Part shown: in pieces, positions 1 through 6,014 of the stretch
How the letters are laid out: every line of letters starts with the position of its first letter
How positions within the stretch are numbered: the first letter of the stretch is position 1
Assembly (NCBI GenBank): GCA_003240775.1
Contig: QFNI01000080.1
Location: 1-14,083 of the forward strand
Length of the DNA: 14,083 nt
Origin: Mesorhizobium amorphae
GTDB taxonomy: Bacteria; Pseudomonadota; Alphaproteobacteria; Rhizobiales; Rhizobiaceae
Reading direction: 5' to 3'
Program-made: the position numbers and the translations under genes
Notes under the pieces: generated by a model
Seen by the model: only the letters and a program-made list of their open reading frames with translations
What the model was told of the DNA's origin: nothing
Databases searched by the model: none

Positions 1-918
1 GCCGACAAGTTCTCGATGTTCTCGCTCGCGGCCGCCATCGACACCGTGCGCTCGGCCAACCGCCTGCTCGGCCGCGAGGCCTATCGCTGGACCACGGTCT
101 CGCCCGACGGCGAAGCGGTGATGGCGTCGAACGGCCTGCCGCTCAAGGTCGACTACGCGGTCTCCGACCTGCCCGCCGTCGACATCCTCTTCGTGTGCGC
201 GGGGCTGTCCCTCGAATTCCCCGGCAAGAGCAAGGTGCTGGCAGCCCTTCGCACCATCGGCCGCCGCGGCGGGGCGCTGGGTGCGCTGTCGGTCGGCTCC
301 CACGTCCTGGCCGAGGCCGGCCAGCTCGACGGCTTCCGCTGCACCATCCACTGGGAGAACCGCGCGGGATTCACCGAGAAGTTCCCCGACATCGAGGTCA
401 CCGGCCACGTCTTCGAGATCGACCGCAAGCGCTACACCTGCGCGGGCGGCACCACCTCGATCGACCTGATGCTCGAGATCGTGCGCACCGACTGGGGCGC
501 GAGCCTCGCCAACCTCGTCGCCAACCAGTTCCAGCACGAGCGCATCCGCGGCCCGAGCGACCGCCAGCGCGTCGGCCCCGAGCGCGACCTGTCGGGCAAG
601 TCCGACAAGCTGCGCCGCATCGTGGAGAAGATGGCCGACCATCTCGACGAGCCCTTGTCGGCCGTCCAGCTCGCCAAGGCCGCCAGCCTCTCCGTCCGCC
701 AGGTCGAGCGCCTCTTCCTGCGCCACCTCTCCATGACCCCCGGCCGCTACTACATGCGCCTCCGCCTCGAACGCGCCCGCGAACTCCTCCGCCAAACCAA
801 CATGCCGATCCTCGACGTCGCGATCGCGACGGGCTTCACGTCACACAGCTATTTCGCGCAGAGTTATCGGTTGTTGTTTGGGAGACCGCCGAGCGAGGAG
901 AGAAGGACGACTTACTAA
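1..918 (+). CDS. GlxA-family AraC transcriptional regulator (5'-truncated by window edge)
   Basis: This is a DNA-binding regulator with an N-terminal DJ-1/PfpI (class I amidotransferase-like) domain and a C-terminal AraC helix-turn-helix pair. The reading frame is open to base 1 and the first residues (ADKFSMFSLAAAID) match the middle of the first strand/helix of this family, so the true start lies upstream. The ATG at 16 is probably internal. The sensor domain covers roughly the first 175 residues. The elbow that carries Cys in DJ-1 enzymes reads ALSVGSHVLAEAG, so there is no nucleophile and the domain is probably a ligand sensor. The IHWE segment just after it is typical of the GbdR/CdhR type that senses quaternary amines such as dimethylglycine or carnitine; that specificity is an inference. 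The AraC domain (about residues 200-300) ends in the usual second-HTH signature SYFAQSYRLLFGRPPSEERR. Codon use turns A+T-rich in the last ~15 codons, where the downstream island begins. Confidence 0.93.
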   Translation, partial: ADKFSMFSLAAAIDTVRSANRLLGREAYRWTTVSPDGEAVMASNGLPLKVDYAVSDLPAVDILFVCAGLSLEFPGKSKVLAALRTIGRRGGALGALSVGSHVLAEAGQLDGFRCTIHWENRAGFTEKFPDIEVTGHVFEIDRKRYTCAGGTTSIDLMLEIVRTDWGASLANLVANQFQHERIRGPSDRQRVGPERDLSGKSDKLRRIVEKMADHLDEPLSAVQLAKAASLSVRQVERLFLRHLSMTPGRYYMRLRLERARELLRQTNMPILDVAIATGFTSHSYFAQSYRLLFGRPPSEERRTTY

Positions 919-935
919 ACGCAGAAAATTCAGTT

Positions 936-964
936 TTGGTGGCTTTTGAGTTGCCGCGGATAAT
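936..964 (+). promoter_or_regulatory. Candidate sigma70-like promoter for the DUF262/HEPN-like pair
   Basis: TTGGTG (936-941) and GATAAT (959-964) are separated by 17 nt, in A+T-rich DNA about 80 nt upstream of the DUF262 start. The -10 matches consensus at five of six positions; the -35 matches only at TTG. The placement is sensible, but A+T-rich DNA produces such matches by chance. Confidence 0.35.
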
Positions 965-1045
965 GGAATTGGAATACTTCTTGGCGGATTCGGCGGAACT
1001 TTATGTCATTCAACAGCGTCAATTTCATAAATTTAGAGTCAAACG

Positions 1046-2122
1046 ATGATAATAACAAATAATAACTATAGTATATTAGAAATCATTGGAATGCTTGAGA
1101 GGAAGGAGCTTGTGGTCAACAGGGATTATCAAAGGTCTTCGGGCCTCTGGACTGATAGTCCGAGCAGTTACTTCATTGACACAATTCTTGAGGGATACCC
1201 GTTTCCAAAAATATACATGTACGAGTCGGTTGATCGACCCAATCGCTCAGTCCGAAAGGAAATTGTTGATGGACAACAACGCATCAAAGCAATCACACGC
1301 TACCATGACAATGAGTTCTCTTTAAAAGTAGAATCCAGATATTCTAATAAAAAATTTGAGGAACTTGATCCAGAAGTGCAGGACATGTTTCTATCTTATC
1401 CGGTCTCAGTGGATGTTATACGCAATGCATCTCGGACCGAAATACTTCAAATGTTTCGTCGGATGAACGCCTATACGCTACCACTAAACGAGCCAGAGAA
1501 ACGGCACTCGACGTTTCAAGGAGCTTTCAAGTGGTTTGTAAATCGAACTACCGATTCTCTGAATGAATTTTTTGTCCTTTTCGAAGTCTTCACAGACAGG
1601 CAGGTGTTGAGAATGGCGGATGCAGATTTTGTATCCGAATGCGTTCTGGCGCTTGAAAAAGGGGTGGTGAGCACAAGCGCCGCAGACTTACGATCGCTCT
1701 ATAGGCGATACGACACATCTTTCCCAAAGATGGATCAATACGGATCGCATATAGATGAGACAGTCTCCTTCATTGTAGAGCACTTCAGCATCTTACGAGG
1801 ATCGCATATGATGAAGCCATATGCTCTACATTCGTTATTTACTGCTCTTTTGCACAATAAGTTTGGAATAGATGCCATTGATGCAACCTGGGGCGTAGAA
1901 CCCTCGGGAAGCTTTGCTAAACGTCCCAGTGCGGCAGCACAAGAACTGCTTGCGCTCGCTCGGGCCCATGAAGCTGGAGAGGACGATGGTCCATATGGTT
2001 TGTACGTCTGGGGATGTGCTGGAGGCACCAACCGTCTACCACGCAGAACTGCCCGTGTAGCCTCAATTTTGCGCGCGCTTGGCGTTTCCGTACCTGATGC
2101 CGTCGATGACCACCTCACTTGA
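1046..2122 (+). CDS. DUF262 domain protein (ParB/GmrS-N-like), first gene of a two-gene island cassette
   Basis: This 358-residue protein carries the DUF262 fold seen at the N-terminus of GmrSD-type restriction enzymes. Visible motifs are RDYQRSSGLW (26-35), the helix FIDTILEGYPFPKIYMYE (43-60), the signature DGQQR (75-79, the presumed nucleotide-binding/hydrolysis motif), and the second conserved block MFRRMNAYTLPLNEPEKR (135-152). No DUF1524/HNH nuclease block (H...N...H) is visible after it. The tail is instead helical and ends in a W-G-C-A-G-G-T-N-R-x-P-R-R segment near residues 324-336. The ATG at 1046 is preferred because the domain starts within ten residues, although the ribosome site is weak. 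The gene is much A+T-richer than its neighbours, uses AGA/ATA/TTA-type codons and overlaps the next gene, so the two are probably co-translated. Role in defence is inferred from the family and from gene pairing; exact activity is unknown. Confidence 0.85.
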   Translation: MIITNNNYSILEIIGMLERKELVVNRDYQRSSGLWTDSPSSYFIDTILEGYPFPKIYMYESVDRPNRSVRKEIVDGQQRIKAITRYHDNEFSLKVESRYSNKKFEELDPEVQDMFLSYPVSVDVIRNASRTEILQMFRRMNAYTLPLNEPEKRHSTFQGAFKWFVNRTTDSLNEFFVLFEVFTDRQVLRMADADFVSECVLALEKGVVSTSAADLRSLYRRYDTSFPKMDQYGSHIDETVSFIVEHFSILRGSHMMKPYALHSLFTALLHNKFGIDAIDATWGVEPSGSFAKRPSAAAQELLALARAHEAGEDDGPYGLYVWGCAGGTNRLPRRTARVASILRALGVSVPDAVDDHLT

Positions 2123-2753
2123 AGTTCTGCGAAGAAAACTTCTTATAAGAGTTCGCTCAATTGACTCTGCATTTGAGCGACATGTTCTCGCTGAACAATA
2201 CAAGGTTAGAGCGGATAGATTTTCGCTACAGGAGGGTTTCCTGTCATCACTTTGGCAGGGATGGTGCTGGTTCTGCCGAAGTGTCCTAATGGCCTCTACT
2301 ATAGGCGCGCGTACCTCAAGGGGACTCGTAACAACATCAATCTACTCGCACAGGACGGCGGCAGAGATCGCCTTCATCGCCAGAGAACTTTCGATGAGGA
2401 GAGCGGTTAGCAGGGTTAGGACTTTAACCGGTTCTCACCTAGAACCGACGTGGGGAGACCTGCAAAAAGCTATCTTAATATCGAATGGCCTTCTCACTAG
2501 CAACTCAGCAACTCTCATGAGTGGATTTGGAGTGGGTATTGCAATAAACGATCTGCAATTGATTCGTAATACTTGTGCCCATCTGAATTATGACGCCATT
2601 ATTAGGTTGAGAGCAGCGCGTGTGCGTTATGACTCTACAGTATTTAAACATCCATCCGACGCCATGTTATGGGTTGACCCGAGCACGAACGATTTTCTCT
2701 GGCGAACTTGGATAGATGAGATTGATGTAGTTTCCGAGCTTGTGATTCTTTAG
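2106..2753 (+). CDS. Unassigned protein with HEPN-like R-x4-H motif, partner of DUF262
   Basis: This protein of about 215 residues begins inside the end of the DUF262 gene (stop at 2120-2122). ATG 2106 (MTTSLEVL) is chosen; ATG 2097 and TTG 2079 are alternatives in the same frame. I do not recognise a named family with certainty. The protein looks all-helical and contains LQLIRNTCAHLNYD at about residues 151-164, where R154 and H159 fit the R-x4-6-H catalytic signature of HEPN ribonucleases, including the common N after R and the A-H pair. HEPN proteins of the MAE_28990/MAE_18760 type are, to my recollection, often encoded next to DUF262 genes, which supports the reading. Other visible blocks are SLWQGWCWFCRSVL (about 48-61) and EPTWGDLQKAILISNGLL (about 113-130). 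No membrane segments or signal peptide are evident. The A+T-rich composition matches the DUF262 gene. It could be a toxin-like RNase or a defence effector; this is inference. Confidence 0.72.
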   Translation: MTTSLEVLRRKLLIRVRSIDSAFERHVLAEQYKVRADRFSLQEGFLSSLWQGWCWFCRSVLMASTIGARTSRGLVTTSIYSHRTAAEIAFIARELSMRRAVSRVRTLTGSHLEPTWGDLQKAILISNGLLTSNSATLMSGFGVGIAINDLQLIRNTCAHLNYDAIIRLRAARVRYDSTVFKHPSDAMLWVDPSTNDFLWRTWIDEIDVVSELVIL

Positions 2754-2759
2754 AAATGC

Positions 2760-3157
2760 TCATGGTGTCAGCACATGTTCAGTCGCTTGCACCACGCTAT
2801 GATCCGACTTGATGTCCTGCTTCATCACCATCGCCTTGATCGCTGAAGTTGTGGTCACAGTGATCGAGTCATTCGTGTTGGCCAGCGTCAGCTTCTTGCC
2901 TGCCAGCGTCTCCACCTGCGTGTCGCCCGCCGGGATGTCGGCCACCAAATAAGCGTTAGAGATCTGTAATACTTGAGTACCTGGGCGAGCCTGGCCTTGT
3001 CGGCCCGGAGCGCGGGGAGGTCGAGCACGGCGGTGAAGGCGGGGTCGATGGGGACGGGAGCCGTCACGTCGCGCGCATCGGCCAGCGGTTGGCCAAGCCC
3101 CGCATCCGCCACCGCCTTGCGCAGCACGTCGAGATTTTTCGCAGCGCTAGCCGCTTT
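2760..3157 (-). pseudogene. Fasciclin (FAS1) domain protein remnant, frameshifted and N-truncated
   Basis: Two minus-strand frames together spell a degraded FAS1 domain. The upstream part (about 3157-2969) gives KNLDVLRKAVADAGL, then PIDPAFTAVLD in place of the usual FAPTDAAF block, then ARLAQVLKY. The downstream part (2948-2760) is in another frame and gives ADIPAGDTQVETLAGKKLT, then IKSDHSVV and the family-typical ending EHVLTP followed by TGA. The frames are separated by a 20-nt stretch (2949-2968) that breaks the reading frame where intact proteins continue LKYHVV. No signal peptide or convincing start is left upstream. Intact FAS1 proteins are secreted adhesion or matrix proteins. The remnant ends 6 nt from the island's last stop codon, convergently, and looks like debris at the edge of an insertion. 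Confidence 0.72.
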
Positions 3158-3190
3158 CACATAGTGGAGACCGAGGTGTGCTGAGCGAAC

Positions 3191-3224
3191 GGCGCCCGCG
3201 AAGAGGAGAGGCAAAACGGGCGCC
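3191..3224. repeat. Inverted repeat upstream of the DHH gene
   Basis: GGCGCCCG (3191-3198) is perfectly complementary to CGGGCGCC (3217-3224) across an 18-nt purine-rich loop. No T-tract follows, so it is not an obvious terminator. The rest of the 3158-3299 spacer shows no gene. A GGAGG at 3244-3248 has no start codon at useful distance. Confidence 0.4.
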
Positions 3225-3299
3225 TGACCGCGGACAACCTTCCGGAGGATAAACGCCAAGCGGCCAGAACCCTTGCCCCTTCCACGCGTTCAGCCCCCC

Positions 3300-4334
3300 A
3301 TGCGGAACGCGCCCTTCGACCCCAAAACCCTCTTCGCCGAAGGCCTCCGCGGCTTCGACAAGGCGAAGCCCGTCCGCATCCTCGGCCATTTCGATGCCGA
3401 CGGGCTTTCGGCGACCGCGATCTTCCTGCGCGCCTTCGAGGCTGCCGGGTGGAGGGCCACCCACCGCCTGGTCGGCCGCGGCGAGAATGCCTGGTCGGAG
3501 GCGATGCGCGGGGAATTGGCGGGGGAGGATTGGGGCGGGCTCGTCGTCACCGATCTCGGCACGCGGGCGGGCACGATCGCGCCCCACATCCCCACGATCG
3601 TGGTCGACCACCACGTGCCGATGGGCTTCCCCGAAGGCGCCGTCACCATCTCGGGCGCGGCGCAAACCCCGATCCCCACCTCCTCGCTGCTCGCCTTCCG
3701 CGCCTGTGCGGCGCTCGGCGATGTCGGCCCGCTCCTCTGGTTGGCAGCCATCGGCATCATCGGCGACATGGCCGACAAGGACGGCTGGCCAGAGTTGGAC
3801 GAGGCCCGCGCGGCCTATGGCATCACCGCGCTCCGCAACGCCGTCTCGCTCCTGAACGCCCCCCGCCGCGCGGCCCGCGCCGATGCCGAGCCGGCCCTGG
3901 CCCTCCTCCTCAAGGGCTCCGGCCCCAAGGATGTCACGAGCGGAAAATTCCCCGAGACCCAGGCGCTGCTCGACGCCAAGGCCGAAGTGGCCCAGGCGCT
4001 GCAAGCCGCCAAGCGCGTCGCCCCCCAGGTGGTGGGCGATGTCGCGCTCCTGCGCTTTTCCTCGCCCTGCCAGATCCACCCGCTGGTCGCCCAGAGCTGG
4101 CGCGGGCGCCTGCCGGGCAAGATCGTGATCGCGGCAAACACCGGCTATTCGCCCGAGCGCATCCACTTCGCCGCCCGCACGGCCACCGGCACGGACCTCA
4201 TCGAATTCTTCGCCGCCCACCGCCCGGCGGGTGCCGACGAGCAATATGGCGGCGGCCACGCGGCAGCCTCGGGCGGCGCGCTCACGCCCGCCGACTGGAA
4301 CGCCCTTCTCTCCGACCTAGGCTTTTCCCCATGA
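3300..4334 (+). CDS. DHH/DHHA1 phosphoesterase (RecJ-like)
   Basis: This metal-dependent phosphoesterase of 344 residues belongs to the RecJ/nanoRNase (DHH) superfamily, whose members hydrolyse single-stranded DNA, short RNA or cyclic dinucleotides. The ordered DHH motifs are visible: HFDADG (30-35), VVTDLG (82-87), the eponymous DHH (103-105) and IIGDMAD (153-159), which together should bind two divalent metals. The C-terminal DHHA1 substrate-binding half ends with YGGGHAAASGG (H320). The length is that of a core DHH-DHHA1 protein, without the OB-fold of full RecJ. ATG 3300 is preferred over an upstream in-frame TTG at 3273 because the family begins close to the first motif and the extra residues are proline-rich and unlike protein. 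The stop overlaps the uvsE start by 4 nt (ATGA), indicating translational coupling and a likely role in the same repair process. Exact substrate unknown. Confidence 0.93.
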   Translation: MRNAPFDPKTLFAEGLRGFDKAKPVRILGHFDADGLSATAIFLRAFEAAGWRATHRLVGRGENAWSEAMRGELAGEDWGGLVVTDLGTRAGTIAPHIPTIVVDHHVPMGFPEGAVTISGAAQTPIPTSSLLAFRACAALGDVGPLLWLAAIGIIGDMADKDGWPELDEARAAYGITALRNAVSLLNAPRRAARADAEPALALLLKGSGPKDVTSGKFPETQALLDAKAEVAQALQAAKRVAPQVVGDVALLRFSSPCQIHPLVAQSWRGRLPGKIVIAANTGYSPERIHFAARTATGTDLIEFFAAHRPAGADEQYGGGHAAASGGALTPADWNALLSDLGFSP

Positions 4335-5389
4335 CCACCACAGCGACCGGCAGACCCATGCGCCTGGGCTTTCCCGTCAAGATCCTCGGCCGCGACGACC
4401 TGAAGAGCAACGACGCCCGCCGCTGGCAGTCCGACCCCCACCTCAAGGTCTCCCTCGAATACCTCGACGGCATCCTGGACTATCTCGCGAAGCACGAAAT
4501 CCCGATGTACCGCATGTCGTCGGACTTGGCGCCTTACGCCACCCACCCCGACATGCCCCAGTTCCACACCCAGGTGGCCGACAGCGATCGGGAGCTGGCC
4601 GCCATCGGCAAGAAGGCGCGCGAGCTCGACATCCGCTTGTCCTTCCACCCCTCCCAATACGTGCTCTTAAACAGCCCCGACCCCGTGCTGACCCAGAAGA
4701 GCATCAATGACCTGGCCTCCCAGGCCGACATGCTCGACCGCATGGGCCTCGGCCCCGAGGCCGTTCTCGTCACCCATGTCGGCGGCGTCTACGACGACCG
4801 CGAAGCCTCCCGCGCGCGCTGGGCCGAAACCTGGAAGACCCTGCCCGAGCCCGTCCGCCGCCGCCTGGTCCTCGAAAACGACGACCTGCGCTTTTCAGTC
4901 GCCGACGTGCTCTGGATCCACGAGGCGACCGGCGTGCGCCTGATCTTCGACTACCAGCATTTCTGGTGCCTGAACCCCGAGGGGCTCGACATGGTGGATG
5001 CGCTCCGGCGCGTGCTCGCCTCCTGGCCAAAGGGCGAGCGCCCCAAGATCCACTTCTCCTCGCCCCGCACCGAGCTTCGCACGCTGGAGCGCAAGAACCG
5101 CAAGACCGGCAAGAAGGAAAAGGTGCTGGCCCCGCCCATCTGGACGGGCCACGCCGATTTCGTGAACCCCTTCGAATTCGCCCGCTTCATGCGCGACGCG
5201 GAAGGCTTGGTGTTCGACGTGATGCTCGAATCCAAATCCAAGGACCTGAGCCTGATGAAGCTCCGCCCCGATCTGCTGCGCTACGCGCCGGACGTCGCCG
5301 CGCGGTTCGGGATCATGCCGAAGGATGAAGACAGGCTGGAAGCGGAAGAGGATGGCTTGGAGACCGACGAGGAAGACATGGCCGCCTGA
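4331..5389 (+). CDS. uvsE: UV DNA damage endonuclease UvsE (UVDE)
   Basis: UVDE nicks DNA immediately 5' of cyclobutane dimers, 6-4 photoproducts and some other lesions, starting alternative excision repair. The 352-residue protein shows the TIM-barrel signature stretches LSFHPSQYVLLNSP (103-116), THVGGVYDD (148-156), LENDD (181-185), IFDYQHFW (205-212), PKIHFSSP (238-245), GHADFVNPFEF (273-283) and DVMLESKSKDLSLMKLR (296-312). By comparison with Thermus UVDE, the metal ligands and modified lysine would be H106, H149, E182, D207, H210, K239, H241, H274 and E300. All these positions are occupied as expected. The C-terminus is a very acidic tail (KDEDRLEAEEDGLETDEED) beyond the barrel. The start ATG overlaps the upstream DHH gene stop; a second ATG at 4358 (MRLGFPVK) lies closer to the conserved core. 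The 3' end was copied in a tandem duplication (see 5715-5815). Confidence 0.96.
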   Translation: MTTTATGRPMRLGFPVKILGRDDLKSNDARRWQSDPHLKVSLEYLDGILDYLAKHEIPMYRMSSDLAPYATHPDMPQFHTQVADSDRELAAIGKKARELDIRLSFHPSQYVLLNSPDPVLTQKSINDLASQADMLDRMGLGPEAVLVTHVGGVYDDREASRARWAETWKTLPEPVRRRLVLENDDLRFSVADVLWIHEATGVRLIFDYQHFWCLNPEGLDMVDALRRVLASWPKGERPKIHFSSPRTELRTLERKNRKTGKKEKVLAPPIWTGHADFVNPFEFARFMRDAEGLVFDVMLESKSKDLSLMKLRPDLLRYAPDVAARFGIMPKDEDRLEAEEDGLETDEEDMAA

Positions 5390-5476
5390 TGGCAGCGGGG
5401 AGGGGCGTGGCGCCCGTCTTCCCGCAGACCGAGCACTGCCGCGGACGCCCCCTCCCGCTTGAGTGGGGTGAGAGGC

Positions 5477-5560
5477 GACGGCCGAAGGCCGGCGAAAAGC
5501 CATGGAGATGGCTTTTCGAGCCTCGAACGCCCTGAGCCCAGGCGAAGGGCAGGGGGCAGG
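5477..5560. repeat. 84-nt palindromic insert within the first repeat copy
   Basis: This segment is absent from the second copy; its boundaries are approximate and its length comes from the difference in alignment offsets (415 versus 331). It contains a perfect 11-bp hairpin, CGAAAAGCCAT (5493-5503), loop GGAG, ATGGCTTTTCG (5508-5518). A smaller GGCC-GAA-GGCC palindrome precedes it, and CGCCCTGAGCCCAGGCGAAG follows it, a motif resembling a dispersed repeat common in alphaproteobacterial spacers (from memory). The hairpin lies about 100 nt after the uvsE stop but lacks a T-tract. Confidence 0.6.
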
Positions 5561-5569
5561 GGGCAGGGG
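5547..5569 (+). other. G-quadruplex motif
   Basis: Four G-runs (3, 5, 5 and 4 G) are separated by CA dinucleotides, made of a tandem AGGGGGC heptamer. This fits the G3+N1-7 pattern on the plus strand. Folding is not demonstrated. Confidence 0.5.
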
Positions 5570-5683
5570 TGAATGCCTCCACCCCACCTCGTTCCCAAGT
5601 AATCAACCCTCATCGCGGTGGCACCGTCACCCCCACCCCTAACCCCTCCCCTCAAGGGGGAGGGGAACCGGAGAGGTGTCCAC

Positions 5684-5715
5684 CCAAGCCACGAACGCCG
5701 AAGCCCCTTCATCCG
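5684..5715 (-). pseudogene. Duplicated remnant of the edd 3' end
   Basis: Read on the minus strand this gives ADEGASAFVA and then W. The authentic edd ending is ADEGASAFAA followed by stop. The alignment is ungapped at a 331-nt offset, and the edd TGA has become TGG. It is the right-hand end of the duplicated unit. Confidence 0.75.
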
Positions 5716-5815
5716 CGAGGTTCAGAACCAGCGCCAAGGACGAGCACAAGCTGGAAGCGGAGAAAGACGGCTTGCAGAACGTTGAAGCAAACACGGCCGC
5801 CCGATTGCGGCGGGC
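5715..5815 (+). pseudogene. Duplicated remnant of the uvsE 3' end
   Basis: Read in frame this gives ARFRTSAKDEHKLEAEKDGL, then QNVEANTAA. The authentic uvsE tail reads ARFGIMPKDEDRLEAEEDGL, then ETDEEDMAA. The nucleotides align without gaps at a 415-nt offset and the uvsE stop TGA is now CGA (5802-5804). It directly abuts the edd-tail remnant, marking the junction of a tandem duplication. No start codon or ribosome site suggests that it is expressed. Confidence 0.8.
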
Positions 5816-5861
5816 AGTGACGTTGCCCCCATCCCCCGGCAAACCTACCACTCCCGCTGAC

Positions 5862-5999
5862 GTCCCCCTCCCCCTTGAGGGGAGGGGTAAGGGGTGGGGG
5901 TAAACGCCTCCACCCCACCTCGTTCCCAAGTAATCCACCCGGAGCGCGGTGGCACCGTTACCCCCACCCCTAACCCCTCCCCTCAAGGGGGAGGGGAAC
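5862..5999. repeat. MITE-like element with 42-nt inverted arms
   Basis: The left arm (5862-5903) and right arm (5958-5999) are complementary at about 40 of 42 positions and flank a 54-nt core. Each arm is itself partly self-complementary (CCCCTCCCCTCAAGGGGGAG type), and the left arm is a G-quadruplex motif (5879-5900) on the plus strand, the right arm on the minus strand. It sits in the convergent spacer between uvsE and edd and could act as a bidirectional end-of-transcript structure, although there is no T-tract. The remaining parts of the 5390-6014 spacer hold only the duplicated remnants and no intact gene. Confidence 0.8.
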
Positions 6000-6014
6000 C
6001 GGAGAGGTCTCCGC

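Larger units (their letters stand above)
5449..5668. repeat. First, interrupted copy of the C/G-rich inverted-repeat element
   Basis: This is the same element as at 5862-5999, with a left arm beginning CCCCCTCCCGCTTGAG (5449) and a right arm at 5627-5668 (CCCCACCCCTAACCCCTCCC type). It shares the central core CACCTCGTTCCCAAGTAATC. Its left arm is broken after about 5476 by a net 84-nt insert. It matches the other copy without gaps at an offset of 415 nt left of the insert and 331 nt right of it. Confidence 0.75.

Noticed and set aside
195..1049. Long plus-strand open frame across glxA and the spacer
   Set aside because: Arg/Pro-rich shadow of the true glxA frame; no family features.
3147..4259. 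370-residue minus-strand open frame opposite the DHH gene
   Set aside because: Antisense shadow in high-G+C DNA; composition low in normal core residues and no motifs, while the plus strand has full DHH motifs.
3449..4330. Open frame running from inside the DHH gene into uvsE, which would make a 646-residue protein
   Set aside because: Its first part is an R/G/P-rich shadow of the DHH gene; the real uvsE begins at 4331 where homology starts.
5569..5986. Short proline/glycine-rich ORFs on both strands of the spacer
   Set aside because: They are translations of the inverted repeats and duplicated tails, repeated at the same offsets; no starts or codon bias of real genes.
5547..5999. Repeats in the uvsE-edd spacer as a CRISPR array
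   Set aside because: Only two diverged copies with inverted-repeat structure and gene-tail remnants between them; no regular spacers.
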